A stretch of 64,000 bases of DNA, taken from contig JAUPTC010000048.1 in NCBI GenBank assembly GCA_030762895.1, forward strand, positions 92,341 to 156,340, in the 5' to 3' direction. Origin of the DNA: Sophora flavescens. Taxonomy: Eukaryota; Streptophyta; Magnoliopsida; Fabales; Fabaceae. Below, piece after piece: positions 43,979-53,745 of this stretch (positions within the stretch are counted from its first letter, which is position 1; each line of letters opens with the position of its first letter). The notes under the pieces are model-generated. The model saw only the letters and a list, made by a program, of their open reading frames with translations. It searched no databases and was not told the origin of the DNA. The position numbers and the translations under genes are program-made.

Positions 43979-44180
43979 GTGGGTTTAAACTTTTCTTTGT
44001 TTAATTGACCTTTAAACATGGTTGCCCCATATATGCTACCTTCCCAGTCCCACTATACTCTTTTTTACCTCAATGTCTAGTTTCCTATTACAGAGAAGCT
44101 GGGTTGGGATGCTGTTAGCCTCCATACCACACACTGCCTTTATCAGAATTTTATTCATCATATAGAATCAGAAGGTTTGG

Positions 44181-45190
44181 GGAGATATTGTTGTTGGCTC
44201 GACTCGGAGGTTTGGGGTTCCAATGGGTTATGGAGGCCCTCATGCAGCCTTTCTTGGCAACATCACGGGGAATACAAGAGGATGATGCCTGGGAGAATCA
44301 TTGGTGCCAGTGTAGATTCTTCTGGAAAGACGGCTTTGAGAATGGCAATGCAAACTAGGGAGCAACATATTCGTCGGGTCAAGGCTACCAGCAACATTTG
44401 CATTGCTCAGGTAGTTTACTTTAACTAACTAACTGATTTGGTTTGATCAATATTAGTTATATGGTTGGTGGTCCTTTTTGGTTTGCAAATAAACTATTAA
44501 GAATATTGAATTCAAATTTATAAGTATCTATTCCGGGTTTTTATGAGCGAATACAATGGCGACGATTGATCATGTAGCTAAGTTCACCTTGTGGGAAAAG
44601 GCTTATGTTGTTGAAGCATCTGTGCTTGTTTCTATTTATTTTTCTTTGAAAATCTTGTTTAGAACGGACTAAACTCAACTTTGTAGTAGTGTGTTCCTAC
44701 AGCTATGACTATGATGATTTGATTTTGTATGATTTGGTTGAGGATTTTATTTAATCCTGGTTGGTTTGTTTTAGGAACTTCTTGCAAACATGGCTGCTAT
44801 GTTTGCAGTATATCATGGACCTGATGGCCTTAAAACCATTTCCCAACGTGTTCATGGTCTTCTTTGGGGTGTTTGCTCTGGGATTGAAGAAACTTGGAGC
44901 GGTGGAAGTTCAGGATCTTTCCTTCTTTGACACTTTGTGAAGGTTAAGGTTGCCAATGCCCAAGCAATTACCGGCGATGCATACAAAAATGAAATAAATT
45001 TGTGAATTGTTGATGGAAACACTTGTGAGTGTTGCTTTCTTTAGCACCAAATTAGTTAATTGTATTTGGTGATTTGCATGTCTTTGGATTATGGAGCTTG
45101 GTTGCTTTTCAGATCACTGTTGCTTTTGATGAAACAACCACATTGGAGGATGTTGATAAGCTTTTCAAAGTTTTTGCTGGTGGCAAGCCT
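44181..45190 (+). pseudogene. Glycine decarboxylase P protein, captured exons (first block)
   Basis: Exon a (44181-44410) encodes GDIVVGSTRRFGVPMGYGG, PHAAFL, YKRMMPGRIIGASVDSSGK and ALRMAMQTREQHIRR. Exon b (44775-45024) encodes ELLANMAAMFAVYHGP and a shifted remainder. Exon c (45113-45190) encodes ITVAFDETTTLEDVDKLFKV and FAGGKP, with a GTAAGT donor. The P protein is the mitochondrial PLP enzyme that decarboxylates glycine in photorespiration. Frameshifts near 44260 and 44870 and a TGA near 44935 show decay. The gene continues at 51977; the intron between was the target of the inner CACTA. Confidence 0.94.
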
Positions 45191-45270
45191 GTAAGTATGA
45201 TTATATATTATATATCTTTTCATATTTATCACTTATGTCATTACTCATGATTGTACCTTGTAAGTCCAAC

Positions 45271-45560
45271 CACTACTACAGAAAAGGGTTTTAGTAGCGC
45301 ACTTTCAGTAGCGCTTCAATAAAAAACGCTACTTAAAAATAGGTGGAAGGTTTTTAATAGCGCTTCCTTAAGAGAGCGCTATCTATTCCTTATTCTAAGA
45401 CAGCACTCCTTCAAGGAAACGCTACTGAATGTAGATTGATAGGAATAGATAGCGTTTTCTTGAGAAAGCGCTACTATAAGTAAGAGAACAGATAGCGTTT
45501 TCTTGAGAAAGCGCTACTATAAGTAAGAGAATAGATAGCGCTTTTTCAAAGAAGCGCTGT
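45271..45560. repeat. Left subterminal repeats of the inner CACTA
   Basis: Repeats of GATAGCGTTTTCTTGAGAAA plus GCGCTACTATAAGTAAGAGA occur in tandem near 45450 and 45490, with inverted GCGCTAT/ATAGCGC words. Hairpins are likely. Confidence 0.85.
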
Positions 45561-46430
45561 CTATTCCCCTTTTACTAAATATTTCCCTCAGCTTCTCGCG
45601 CGACTCTTCTCAAACCCTTCATCGCGCCACTCTTTCTGAAACCCTTCCCCTTCATCGCGCCTTCTCCCCTACCGTGTGTCGTCTCCCTCTCCTCTGCTCA
45701 CAGAGGAAGCCAGAAGAAAACGAAACAAAGCGTACGTGCTCACAGAGGATTTTGCTCTCTCGCCTTCGCCTTCTCCTCTGACCAACCCCCTTCGTCTTCG
45801 CACTCTCTCTCACTCAGATCTCCGCAGATGAATCCAAGGAATTTCATCATCATCGAGTTCTACGTCCAAGGTATGCTTCGTCCTCTCACTCAGTTTCTTA
45901 TTTGTTGTTGAAATTTCAGAACCCTAACCCCCAATTTCTGCCACCAACTCACCCTCCCAGGTTCACAATAGCTTCTATATTGCAGGGACCCATTCGAGAG
46001 TGGAAGATATTGTTGTGGTTGCAAACATGATAGATCATGGTCATATAGCAGATAAACTGAGATTGAAGTTTTAATTATATCATACAATTTATGCTTGACT
46101 TTCCAAATGTTTTTTTATTTGCATGTCTGATACCTTTCCCGCTACACTTTTTTTTATATAAGTTTGATTTGCTTCATAGTTCCTAACTCTGGTTCTCTCT
46201 AATTGTGTTTCTTTGTTAACTGTCTCATACCTAAATGATTTATTTCCATCATTTTTGGGTAAAGTTTGTGAGCGTTTTTAATTTCAATGGTGAATTTGTT
46301 GTTGTGATCTTCTTCCACGACAAGAATTTTTTATATTTGCTACTAATTTTACCTACCAATACAATTAGTAGCTATTTTATGTTTAAAATTTAGTGTTTTC
46401 TTATGGATCCAGGTTTGTTTGGGATGAAGC
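45561..46430 (+). other. Leader-like region of the inner CACTA
   Basis: 45590-45840 is CT-rich with repeated CTCACAGAGGA and CCTTCATCGCGCC words and looks like a 5' leader. A short open piece 45828-45871 (MNPRNFIIIEFYVQ followed by GT) could be a first exon. Nothing recognised. Confidence 0.4.
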
Positions 46431-46559
46431 AAAGTAACCTACTATGTTGCCGTTGAAGGAGATCGTGGATGGTATTCATGGTCAAGTGGAAAAAAGTGAG
46501 GATGATTTCAAGGTTTGCATTCTTCCTTAAAGTGAGGATGATCGTGGATGGTATTCTCT

Positions 46560-47295
46560 GCAGTTCCTGTTTCTTCACCTCAACCCCAACCCATTACTCC
46601 ATTTTCCACATCCATGTTTGCTTTCTCCCCAGGTACTCATCATTCATGTCTCTCTCTCATCATTCTATTCTCACTGCTATGCCTATATACTCCCCATGTT
46701 GATTAGGTATTCAGGTGGGGGAGGAACAACACCCAAAACACTCTCACAAGAAAATGGTAGTAGCTCTCACTTTGTAATCACCACTGCACTTGGAGCACTC
46801 ATTTTCAGTTTGTTATGCTTCCGGATTTATCATAGCAAGTACCCTTTAAAATCCAATAGGAACAAATATGTTCAAAGCTCGGGTATTTTTTATTTGTTTA
46901 CTTTGCACTATTCCATTTCTCTTATTCCTGTTTTTGCTTCACGGTTCTTCTGTTTCAAGAAAATTCATCATTGAATTGCTAATTTGGTATTGTCTGAGAT
47001 TTCTCTTACTCTTTTTTCCTTGTTACTGTTTTGTGAATGTCAAGATGCAGAGAAAGGGATCCCCTTAGCACCATCTCCGGGTAAATTCAGTTCTTTGAAG
47101 ATGGTTGGTATGATGGGGTCTGTTCCAATAATTGATTATAAGCAAACAGCAAAAATGGCCAATGATTTTCATTAAAGTAACATCTTGGGTGAGGGTGGTT
47201 TTGGATGTGTTTACAAGGCTCGATTGGATGATAACTTGGATGTTGCCGTTAAGAAACTACACTGTGAAACTCAAATTGCTGACACAGAATTCCAG
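46560..47295 (+). pseudogene. Receptor-like kinase fragment (transmembrane to kinase N-lobe), captured
   Basis: A Pro/Ser-rich ectodomain-like exon (about 46560-46631) is followed by an exon with a transmembrane helix FVITTALGALIFSLLCF (about 46790) and a basic juxtamembrane IYHSKYPLKSNRNK. The next exon (about 47042-47295) has APSPGKFSSLKM, a TAA at 47173-47175, then SNILGEGGFGCVYKARLDD and VAVKKLHCE with the glycine loop and the ATP-binding Lys. It ends at a GT donor. The pattern is like the At1g80640-type receptor kinases. The stop within the exon and absence of the catalytic loop make it non-functional. Confidence 0.88.
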
Positions 47296-47426
47296 GTCAT
47301 GCCTTGGCATTGCATGATATGGGCAAGTAAATAGTTTTGTAGATATTTTCCACTGAAAGAAACAAGATATGCTTGGGGAGTTTATTCACTTCCATTCTCT
47401 CTGTGTCTTAATTGTTGCAAAGTACA

Positions 47427-50122
47427 GCATCAGATTATTTTCAGTTAGATGACTTATTAACACCGGAGAAGAAGGCCATTAGGAAGAAAGTGAGAGACTG
47501 TATGGAAAAAGAAATTGCTCCCATTATGACTGAGGCATGTTTTTATACTCCCTATCTTTGCCCCATTTTTTTTCTTTTGAAGTATATGTTTATTTTGGTC
47601 CTCTAAAGATATAAGGGTCATTGCTTTGGTTCTTGAATATTAACTACATCAAAACAGTCTTTCAATGTCAATTGGAAGACTAGTTTGATGTCAAAAAAAT
47701 GAAATTAATGTACTATGTTGATGTATTTATTATTGGAGGACTAAGCTGACAATGGACTAAAATATATCATTACACTTTATTTAAGGGGGGATGAGTATAC
47801 ATAATATGAAAAGATTAAGCAATTATCTTATCTCAATTTTTTGTTTTTCTTTTCACACCCAATCTCATGCTTTTTTAGCAGTATTGGGAGAAGGCCAAAT
47901 TCCCATTTCAAATTATTCCAAAGATAGGTGCACTGCATATTGCTGGTGGCACCATCAAGGTTCTCTATATACATATTCCCCTTGTATCTTGTCTTAGGTA
48001 TAAGACACTGTAAAAGGAGTTCTTAGCTAGCTCTGATTCTCAGGGTTATGGTTGTCCTGGTCTTTCTGTTACTGGATGTGCTTTGTAGCTGCAACAGAAA
48101 TTGCTAGAGTTGATGCAAGCTGTTCAACTTTCTTTTTGGTCCATTCATCCTTGGCAATGCTCACTATTGGTAATAACTTTGTTTGTTAATAATAAATATC
48201 TGAATGGTAATTGTTTCCTTTATAGTTATTAATAGTTCCTGATATTTCATATCTTTGATTGACTGTTAAGGATAGCTTTGTGTGGCTCAGAAGCTCAGAA
48301 GCAAAAGTATCTACCTTCTTTGGCACAGCTACAAACTATAGCATGTTGGGTAAGTTACCTTTCATGCCACTGTAATATTTGTATCATTTTTCTAAAGCAC
48401 CACTTCTCAAAGAGGTTAGCTTCTTTTTTATTAGGCTTTGACTGAACCTGACTATGGAAGTGATGCCAGTGCTTTGAAAACCACAGCAACAAAGGTCCAG
48501 TGCCTTATGCATCTTATCTAATATTTTCTTCTGCAGCAAGTTGCATTTTGCCTCTTTTTGACTCACTTGCCTGTTGAATTAGTTATATCTTCATTCTGCT
48601 CAAGCGATCACAAAATTCAATAATGTACTTGCTTTGCATTGAAAAGATCAGGTGGAAGGAGGTTGGATCCTTGAGGGCCAAAAAAAGGTGGATAGGAAAC
48701 AGTACATTTGCTGATTTGTTGGTTATCTTTGCTAGGAATACCACAACAAATCAAATAAATGGGTAGGCAATATGCTACCTTAGTCCTGGCATTTTCTAGT
48801 CCTTAAATATAAGAAATTTTCTCATGGAGATCCAAATGTCTATGAATGTTCATGGACTGTGTTATACTCTTGCCTTGCTCCCTAAAGAAAAAAAAAAGAG
48901 GGAACAAATGCAATGATTAACATAGATGTGAATGTTTTGATCTTTGGTTTAGTGTATGTTAATGTTAACCAAATGTAAGACCATTATTGCCTGGTTGGAG
49001 TTTTGCACATACCCAAAAAAACCAGCGAATCTTTCTATTTTCTTAGCCATTTACAATATCACAGTGAAGAATATAGCCTAGGAAAATATTACAATTAGAC
49101 ATTAAGAAGTTCTAGATTATTTTTCATATATATCAAGCTTTATATTTTCTTGATGCTTTTGTTTCCTGCTTTACAAGTACTCTTTACATATTATTTCAGA
49201 TATATTGTGAAAAAGGATGTGCCTGGTTTAACAGTCACAAAAATAGAGAATAAAATTGGACTTAGGATCGTACAAAATGGAGACATTATTTTGAGGAAAG
49301 TTTTTGTCCCTGCCGAGGACAGAATAGCACAACTCAACTCTTTTCAGGACACAAACAAGGTAAGACTGTTTATGCTATTGTTTTTCCTCCTCCTGCTGTT
49401 ACTTCAGTAATAATTATATATGATTTCATCATTTAAACAATAATTAACTGTTACAAGTCTAGTGGATATATATTACATTAACTGATGAAGCATTAGAGAA
49501 TTTCTAAATTTTGGTTCATGTGTCCTTTTAGAACTAGCTGCCGTACCTTTGTAGGATTCTGTGTCTTATAGGTTATGAACAAGATCAGCATTTGTTTGGT
49601 TCTACAGCCATCCATTTGCTGTTAGTGCACTAGGAGGCAAATGTCGTTTTGATCATGTTGAATATGCCACTCTAATGCATGTTACTTTTACTTTGTTTTC
49701 CTATAGGGTGGAACTTTTTAATTTTAATGTAATATTGTCATATATGCTTTTCAAACAAGAATCTACTTTTCTTTTTCCTTTCTCTTTGTATTAGTCTATT
49801 ATACATCAAATTCTTGTTTGAATTTAAAGCCTCTGTCAGACATTAAAATTCACTTTGTTGTTATAACTTTGTATTTTTTTCATCACATAACGGGATTCTG
49901 ATCAAACAAACTTATAAGCTAGTTAAATAAGTTATAAGCTAGCTTATCGGACTTGCGAGACAGAGCCTTTGTTGTAGTTGTTGCAATTTTGTACTTTTGT
50001 CTACAATTTACATGTTGCTTATTTGTTTTAGCTCTCTCAAAACAGGTACTTGCTCTTTCTCGTGTAATGGTTGCTTGGCAACCTATTGGCGCATCAATGG
50101 GCATCTATGATATGTGTCATAG
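47427..50122 (+). pseudogene. Acyl-CoA oxidase 4 (ACX4-type), captured eight-exon fragment
   Basis: Exons at 47427-47534 (SDYFQLDDLLTPEKKAIRKK), 47882-47959 (YWEKAKFPFQIIPKIGAL), 48044-48169 (GYGCPGLSVTG, ARVDASCSTFFLVHSSLAM), 48271-48349 (LCGSEAQKQKYLPSLAQ), 48435-48494 (ALTEPDYGSDASALKTTATK), 48652-48762 (VEGGWILEGQKK, WIGNSTFADLLVIFARNTTT), 49200-49359 (YIVKKDVPGLTVTKIENKIG, LRIVQNGDI, FVPAEDR) and 50046-50122 (VLALSRVMVAWQPIGASMGI, YDMCHR). ACX4 is the peroxisomal short-chain acyl-CoA oxidase of beta-oxidation. Exon 1 has a GC donor, and exons 3 and 6 have one-base shifts. Both protein ends are missing (the catalytic Glu region beyond YDMCHR is absent). Exon order and introns are intact, so capture was at the DNA level. 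Confidence 0.94.
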
Positions 50123-50650
50123 GTATTCTTCTCAAGTTAAATTTTAATACACAGTCAGTTTTATAAAATTTTATAGCTGCTCCATCATTTAATGAGTTAA
50201 AACTTATCTAATGCTTCAAGTTTATTAAATGATGTAGCAACACATTATTGGAAAATAGCATAAAACTCTTACAATTATGGTACATCAAAATTAAATTCAT
50301 TCTTAATATACTTTAGCTGCAAATCATTCTAAATTCTGTGTGACTAAAAAGGTACCTAAAGGAGAGGAAACAATTTGTACTTTGTAGAACTGCATTATGA
50401 TTAAAAATAATTATTCATATAATATAATCTGCATGTCGCAGGCTATAATGTTTAGTTTACCGTTCCAAGAGTACATTTGTCCTAAGGAAATTCTATAGCT
50501 ACATTGTTCCAATCGGATGTTTGCAGCTTCTCAACTATAAATCAAACATGGTGGAAGTTTATAATTTATTGTACTAGCTGGTTAATTTCTTGTTCTTATG
50601 AGCTTACATATATTTTCCCGGCTAATGTTATCTTGTTATTTTTATTCGAG

Positions 50651-51085
50651 GATTGGTAGTCTGGGAAATCACAACTCTCGAGCCTATGTTTCAAATATTA
50701 CAGTGAGAGACTCGGTTATAAAAGTTTCAGATAATGGGGTTAGAATCAAGACATGGCAAGGTGGATCAGGATCAGTATCAGGTGTAACATTCAGTAATAT
50801 TCACATGGATAGTGTAAAGAATCCAATTATAATTGACCAATTCTACTGCCTCCCTAAGGATTGTAGCAACAAGACCTCTGCAGTGTTGGTATCAGATATA
50901 GTTTACACAAACATAAAGTGAACTTATGATATAAGGCGCCCACCTATGCATTTTGCTTGTAGTGACTCTGTCACATGCACCAACTTGACTCTCTCAGATA
51001 TTGAGCTTCATCCAGCTCAAGCAGATATAGTGGTCTCTTGGTCTATGAGTACCGCAAATGGTACCTTGAAGGATCATTTACACTA
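50651..51085 (+). pseudogene. Polygalacturonase (GH28) 3' half, captured fragment
   Basis: Reads IGSLGNHNSRAYVSNITVRD, NGVRIKTWQGGSGSVSGVTF and DQFYCLPKDC, which hold the conserved RIK substrate-binding motif, then a TGA at 50919-50921 and TYDIRRPPMHFACSDSVTC and LHPAQADIV, ending DHLH with a TAA near 51085. The piece begins after the catalytic G-D-D and G-H-G motifs. It continues almost exactly where the 5' half at 42106-43290 stops, lacking only about 20 residues between them. Confidence 0.92.
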
Positions 51086-51406
51086 AAGCAAAGGACAAAA
51101 ACTTGGTTTAGGCGGCATAGGAGATTGACTATTCTTTGCGAAACTGCTAGTGTTGTTGGGTTATTATTGTATACGGGTTGGGATACCCCTTGTACCGTTT
51201 AATGTCTTAGTTTTGCTGTGTGCATGTGGGAAATATAGAAAAACAATGTAAATAATTTAAAAAATATATGTAATCTTTGTATATTATTTATGTGTATGTG
51301 TGTGATGTACCTAAATGCAATGCTACTGTGAATTAATGAGGGATGGTGGTGCAGGTGGGAAATGTAGAAAAACAGTGAATAATGAAAAAAAGGGGGGGGG
51401 GGGGGG

Positions 51407-51951
51407 ATAGGTAGCGCTTTCTTGAAAAAACGCTGTCTAAAGTGACAAATAGACAGCGCTTCCTTGAGAAAGCGCTGTCTAAAGTATGTAATAGATTGTC
51501 TTTAGACAGCGCTTTCTCAAGGAAGCGCTGCCTATTCCTACTTTCAGTAGCGCTTTCTTGTAAAAAAGCTGCCTAAAGTTTCAAATAGAAAGCGCTTCCT
51601 TGAGAAAGCGCTGTCTAAAGTATATAATAGATTGTCTTTAGACAGCGCTTTCTCAAGGAAGCGCTGCCTATTCCTACTTTCAGTAGCGCTTTCTTGAAAA
51701 AACGCTGCCTAAAGTGACAAATAGACAGCGCTTCCTTGAGAAAGCGCTGCCTAAAGTATGTAATAGATTGTGTAATTACCAACTTTAGACAGCGCTTTCT
51801 CAAGGAAGCGCTACCTATTCCTACTTTCAGTAGCGCTTTTTTAAGTGCTATTGAATCTCTCCCACCTTCAGTAGCGGGTGAATAGATAGCGCTCTGAAGC
51901 GCTACTAAAGGCAAAAAAAAAGCGCTACTGAAGCCCTTTTCTGTAGTAGTG
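51407..51951. repeat. Right subterminal array of the inner CACTA, about three 150-bp tandem units
   Basis: Each unit contains TTCAGTAGCGCTTTCTTG, ACAGCGCTTCCTTGAGAAAG, CTAAAGTATGTAATAGATTG and CAGCGCTTTCTCAAGGAAGC. Inverted halves allow long hairpins. A run of 15 G (51392-51406) borders it. Confidence 0.9.
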
Positions 51952-51976
51952 AACTAAAATGTTTTTTTATACACAG

Positions 51977-52597
51977 GTCTCCTTCACAGCTGCATCTCTT
52001 GCACCTGAAGTTCAGACTTCAATTCCTTCTGGATTAGCTAGGAAAAGCCCTTATCTGACACACCCTATCTTTAACACGTACATCCATTTTCACAAAATTT
52101 GAATTCATGTGGTTACAATGTAAAAGCTTACCCCAATTTTTTAATAGGTACCACACTGCGCATGAATTGCTCAGATACATCCATAGGCTACAATCAAAGG
52201 ATCTCTCTCTATGCCACAGTATGATCCCACTAGGATCTTGTACGATGAAGCTGAATACAACAACTGAAATGATGCCTGTGACATGGCCCAGCTTTACTGA
52301 TATTCACCCTTTTGCACCAACTGAACAAGCTCAAGGTTATCAGGTATTTGGATGGTTAAGTAATCTTAACAATAATGATACAAAGTGAATCTTATGAATG
52401 CTTTTGTGCTTGAAAATATGGAATAGAAGTTGTGTTTTTTTGTGTCTAAACAAGCAAATCTGGTATTAGGAAATGTTCGAAAATTTGGGTGAGCTGTTGT
52501 GTACCATCATCGGGTTTGACTCCTTTTCTTTGCAACCAAATCTTTGGTCTTCTTTGGAGAATATCTCGGACTGATGGTTATCCGTGCATATCATTTG
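51977..52597 (+). pseudogene. Glycine decarboxylase P protein, captured exons (second block)
   Basis: Exon d (51977-52077) encodes VSFTAASLAPEVQTSIPSGL and SPYLTHPIFNT. Exon e (52148-52343) encodes YHTAHELLRYIHRLQSKDLS, CHSMIPLGSCTMKLN and WPSFTDIHPFAPTEQAQGYQ. Exon f (52470 to about 52597) encodes EMFENLGELLCTIIGFDSFS and, after a shift, GEYLGLMVIRAYH. It directly continues the first block across the inner CACTA. The fragment ends before the PLP-binding lysine region, so it was never a whole enzyme here. Splice sites (GT-AG) are preserved. Confidence 0.94.
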
Positions 52598-52808
52598 GTA
52601 TGGTAACTTGAATCATTATGAATATGTGCTTAAATTTATGGAGAATATTAGTTATCACGGGAAGGATGTTTTTTATTAATTTATCGGGGTATTCATGGTT
52701 CTTACGATTCTTATTATTTATAGAAGTTTTTCAGTTATTTGGTATAACTTTGTATTTTTCATTTCAGCCAATAATAGACAACCTAAATTGTCTCATTTTT
52801 CATTTCAG

Positions 52809-53151
52809 CTAATGCCAAAATTCAAAAGCTAGAATCAGAAGTTGATGGGTTAAAGACACAAGTAGTTGAAATGGATTCATTAAAGGTAAAACTTGTTGAC
52901 TATGATGACATGAAAGCCCAAGTTGCTTTTCTTATGCAAAATTTTAAGGGAAATAAGGTAATTAGTTATGGTTGCAACTTGCTGAATTTGGATGTCTTTG
53001 TTGTGAAATTAGTTATTCACATCTAATTTGTGATTTTATCTTTCAATTCCAGGTGGCAGACTTACAATCGCCTAGAGAAGTGAGACAATCTTCTGCCTCT
53101 AGTCATGACCCTGAAGATCGTGGAGCTTCATCATCACACAGACTTAATTAG
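52809..53151 (+). pseudogene. C-terminus of a CACTA accessory/transposase-24-like protein
   Basis: Exon 52809-52957 encodes a heptad coiled coil (AKIQKLESEVDGLKTQVVEM, DSLKVKLVDYDDMKAQ). After an intron, exon 53053-53151 encodes a Ser-rich end (SASSHDPEDRGASSSHRLN) and a TAG. A coiled coil plus short Ser-rich tail just inside the right end fits the plant Ptta/En/Spm accessory protein family (Transposase_24), the only part of the element's own genes left. The family assignment is inferred from position and coiled coil. Confidence 0.6.
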
Positions 53152-53745
53152 ATATATTATATGTAAATGGTGTCAAAAACTTGTATTTACATATGTTTTT
53201 ATGTTAGGATAATTTTGAATAATATTTTTCTTTTTGCAGATTATTAATAATGTTTTTATCATTTTAATGATTAGGTTTTGAAGCATTTTTGTGTATCAAT
53301 TTAATAAATTTATTAGTTATTAGTCTAAAGTTTTTATAAAAACAGGGATATTAAAAAAAATTAGACAAATAATGAATTGAATCAGTTTTAAAAAAAAATT
53401 TAATATTTTGTGGCGGTTTAAAACCGCTGCTATATTTTTATCTACTATTAATGTAGTAGCTTTTGTGGCGGTTCCAAACCGCTGTTATAATTTCTGTACA
53501 TTATAAATTGTGATATTTTGTGGCGGTTTAGAACCGCCGCTATATTTTATAGTTATTTCAAAATATGATTTTGGTGGCGGTTTCTTACCGCCACTAAATT
53601 CTGGCAACAGATTAGTGCGGTTGTTCAAAAGCGCTGCAACGACGACTTCATGACGGTCACTCGAGGCAGTTTCCAAACCGCCGTAAAATATTTTAGCGGC
53701 GGTTGACATATAAAACCGCCGCAAAACACCATATTTTTTGTAGTG
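53152..53745. repeat. Right subterminal repeats of the outer CACTA
   Basis: GTGGCGGTTTAAAACCGC, GTGGCGGTTTAGAACCGCCG and TTAGCGGCGGTTGACATA occur in alternating orientation between 53405 and 53725, then CACCATATTTTTTGTAGTG closes the element. Confidence 0.88.

Larger units (their letters stand above)
45271..51951 (+). mobile_element. Inner CACTA element (6.7 kb) with TSD AAC, carrying captured gene fragments
   Basis: Ends are CACTACTACAGAAAAGGG at 45271 and its inverse at 51951, perfect over 18 bases. The 3-bp duplication AAC (45268-45270 and 51952-51954) is what CACTA elements generate. Subterminal regions repeat AAAGCGCTGTCTA and TAGCGCTTTCTTGA-like words in both orientations. The element lies inside an intron of the captured glycine decarboxylase gene and so arrived after that capture. 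It has no transposase; its cargo is receptor kinase, acyl-CoA oxidase and polygalacturonase exons. Confidence 0.95.
40753..53745 (+). mobile_element. Outer CACTA element (about 13 kb with nested insertion) carrying captured gene fragments
   Basis: The right end read inward is CACTACAAAAAATATGGTG, a CACTA-type terminus at 53745. The left end near 40753 is a degraded version (AGTGACGAAAATATAGCGGC). Both ends are followed by subterminal repeats of GCGGCGGTTT and AAACCGCCGC in both orientations (40765-41020 and 53400-53725). The interior holds ERECTA-like, polygalacturonase and glycine decarboxylase exons, all on the plus strand, plus an accessory-protein C-terminus. No DDE transposase remains. 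Gene capture by CACTA elements is known from soybean Tgm-Express1 and others. Confidence 0.85.

Noticed and set aside
47427..50122. Functional acyl-CoA oxidase gene
   Set aside because: No start or C-terminal exons, frameshifts in exons 3 and 6, and it is enclosed by CACTA ends with AAC duplication.
51615..51914. 99-residue minus-strand ORF
   Set aside because: Translation of the subterminal tandem array of the inner CACTA; repeated peptide only.
44181..52597. Functional glycine decarboxylase gene
   Set aside because: Both ends of the gene are missing, frames are broken and CACTA ends enclose it.
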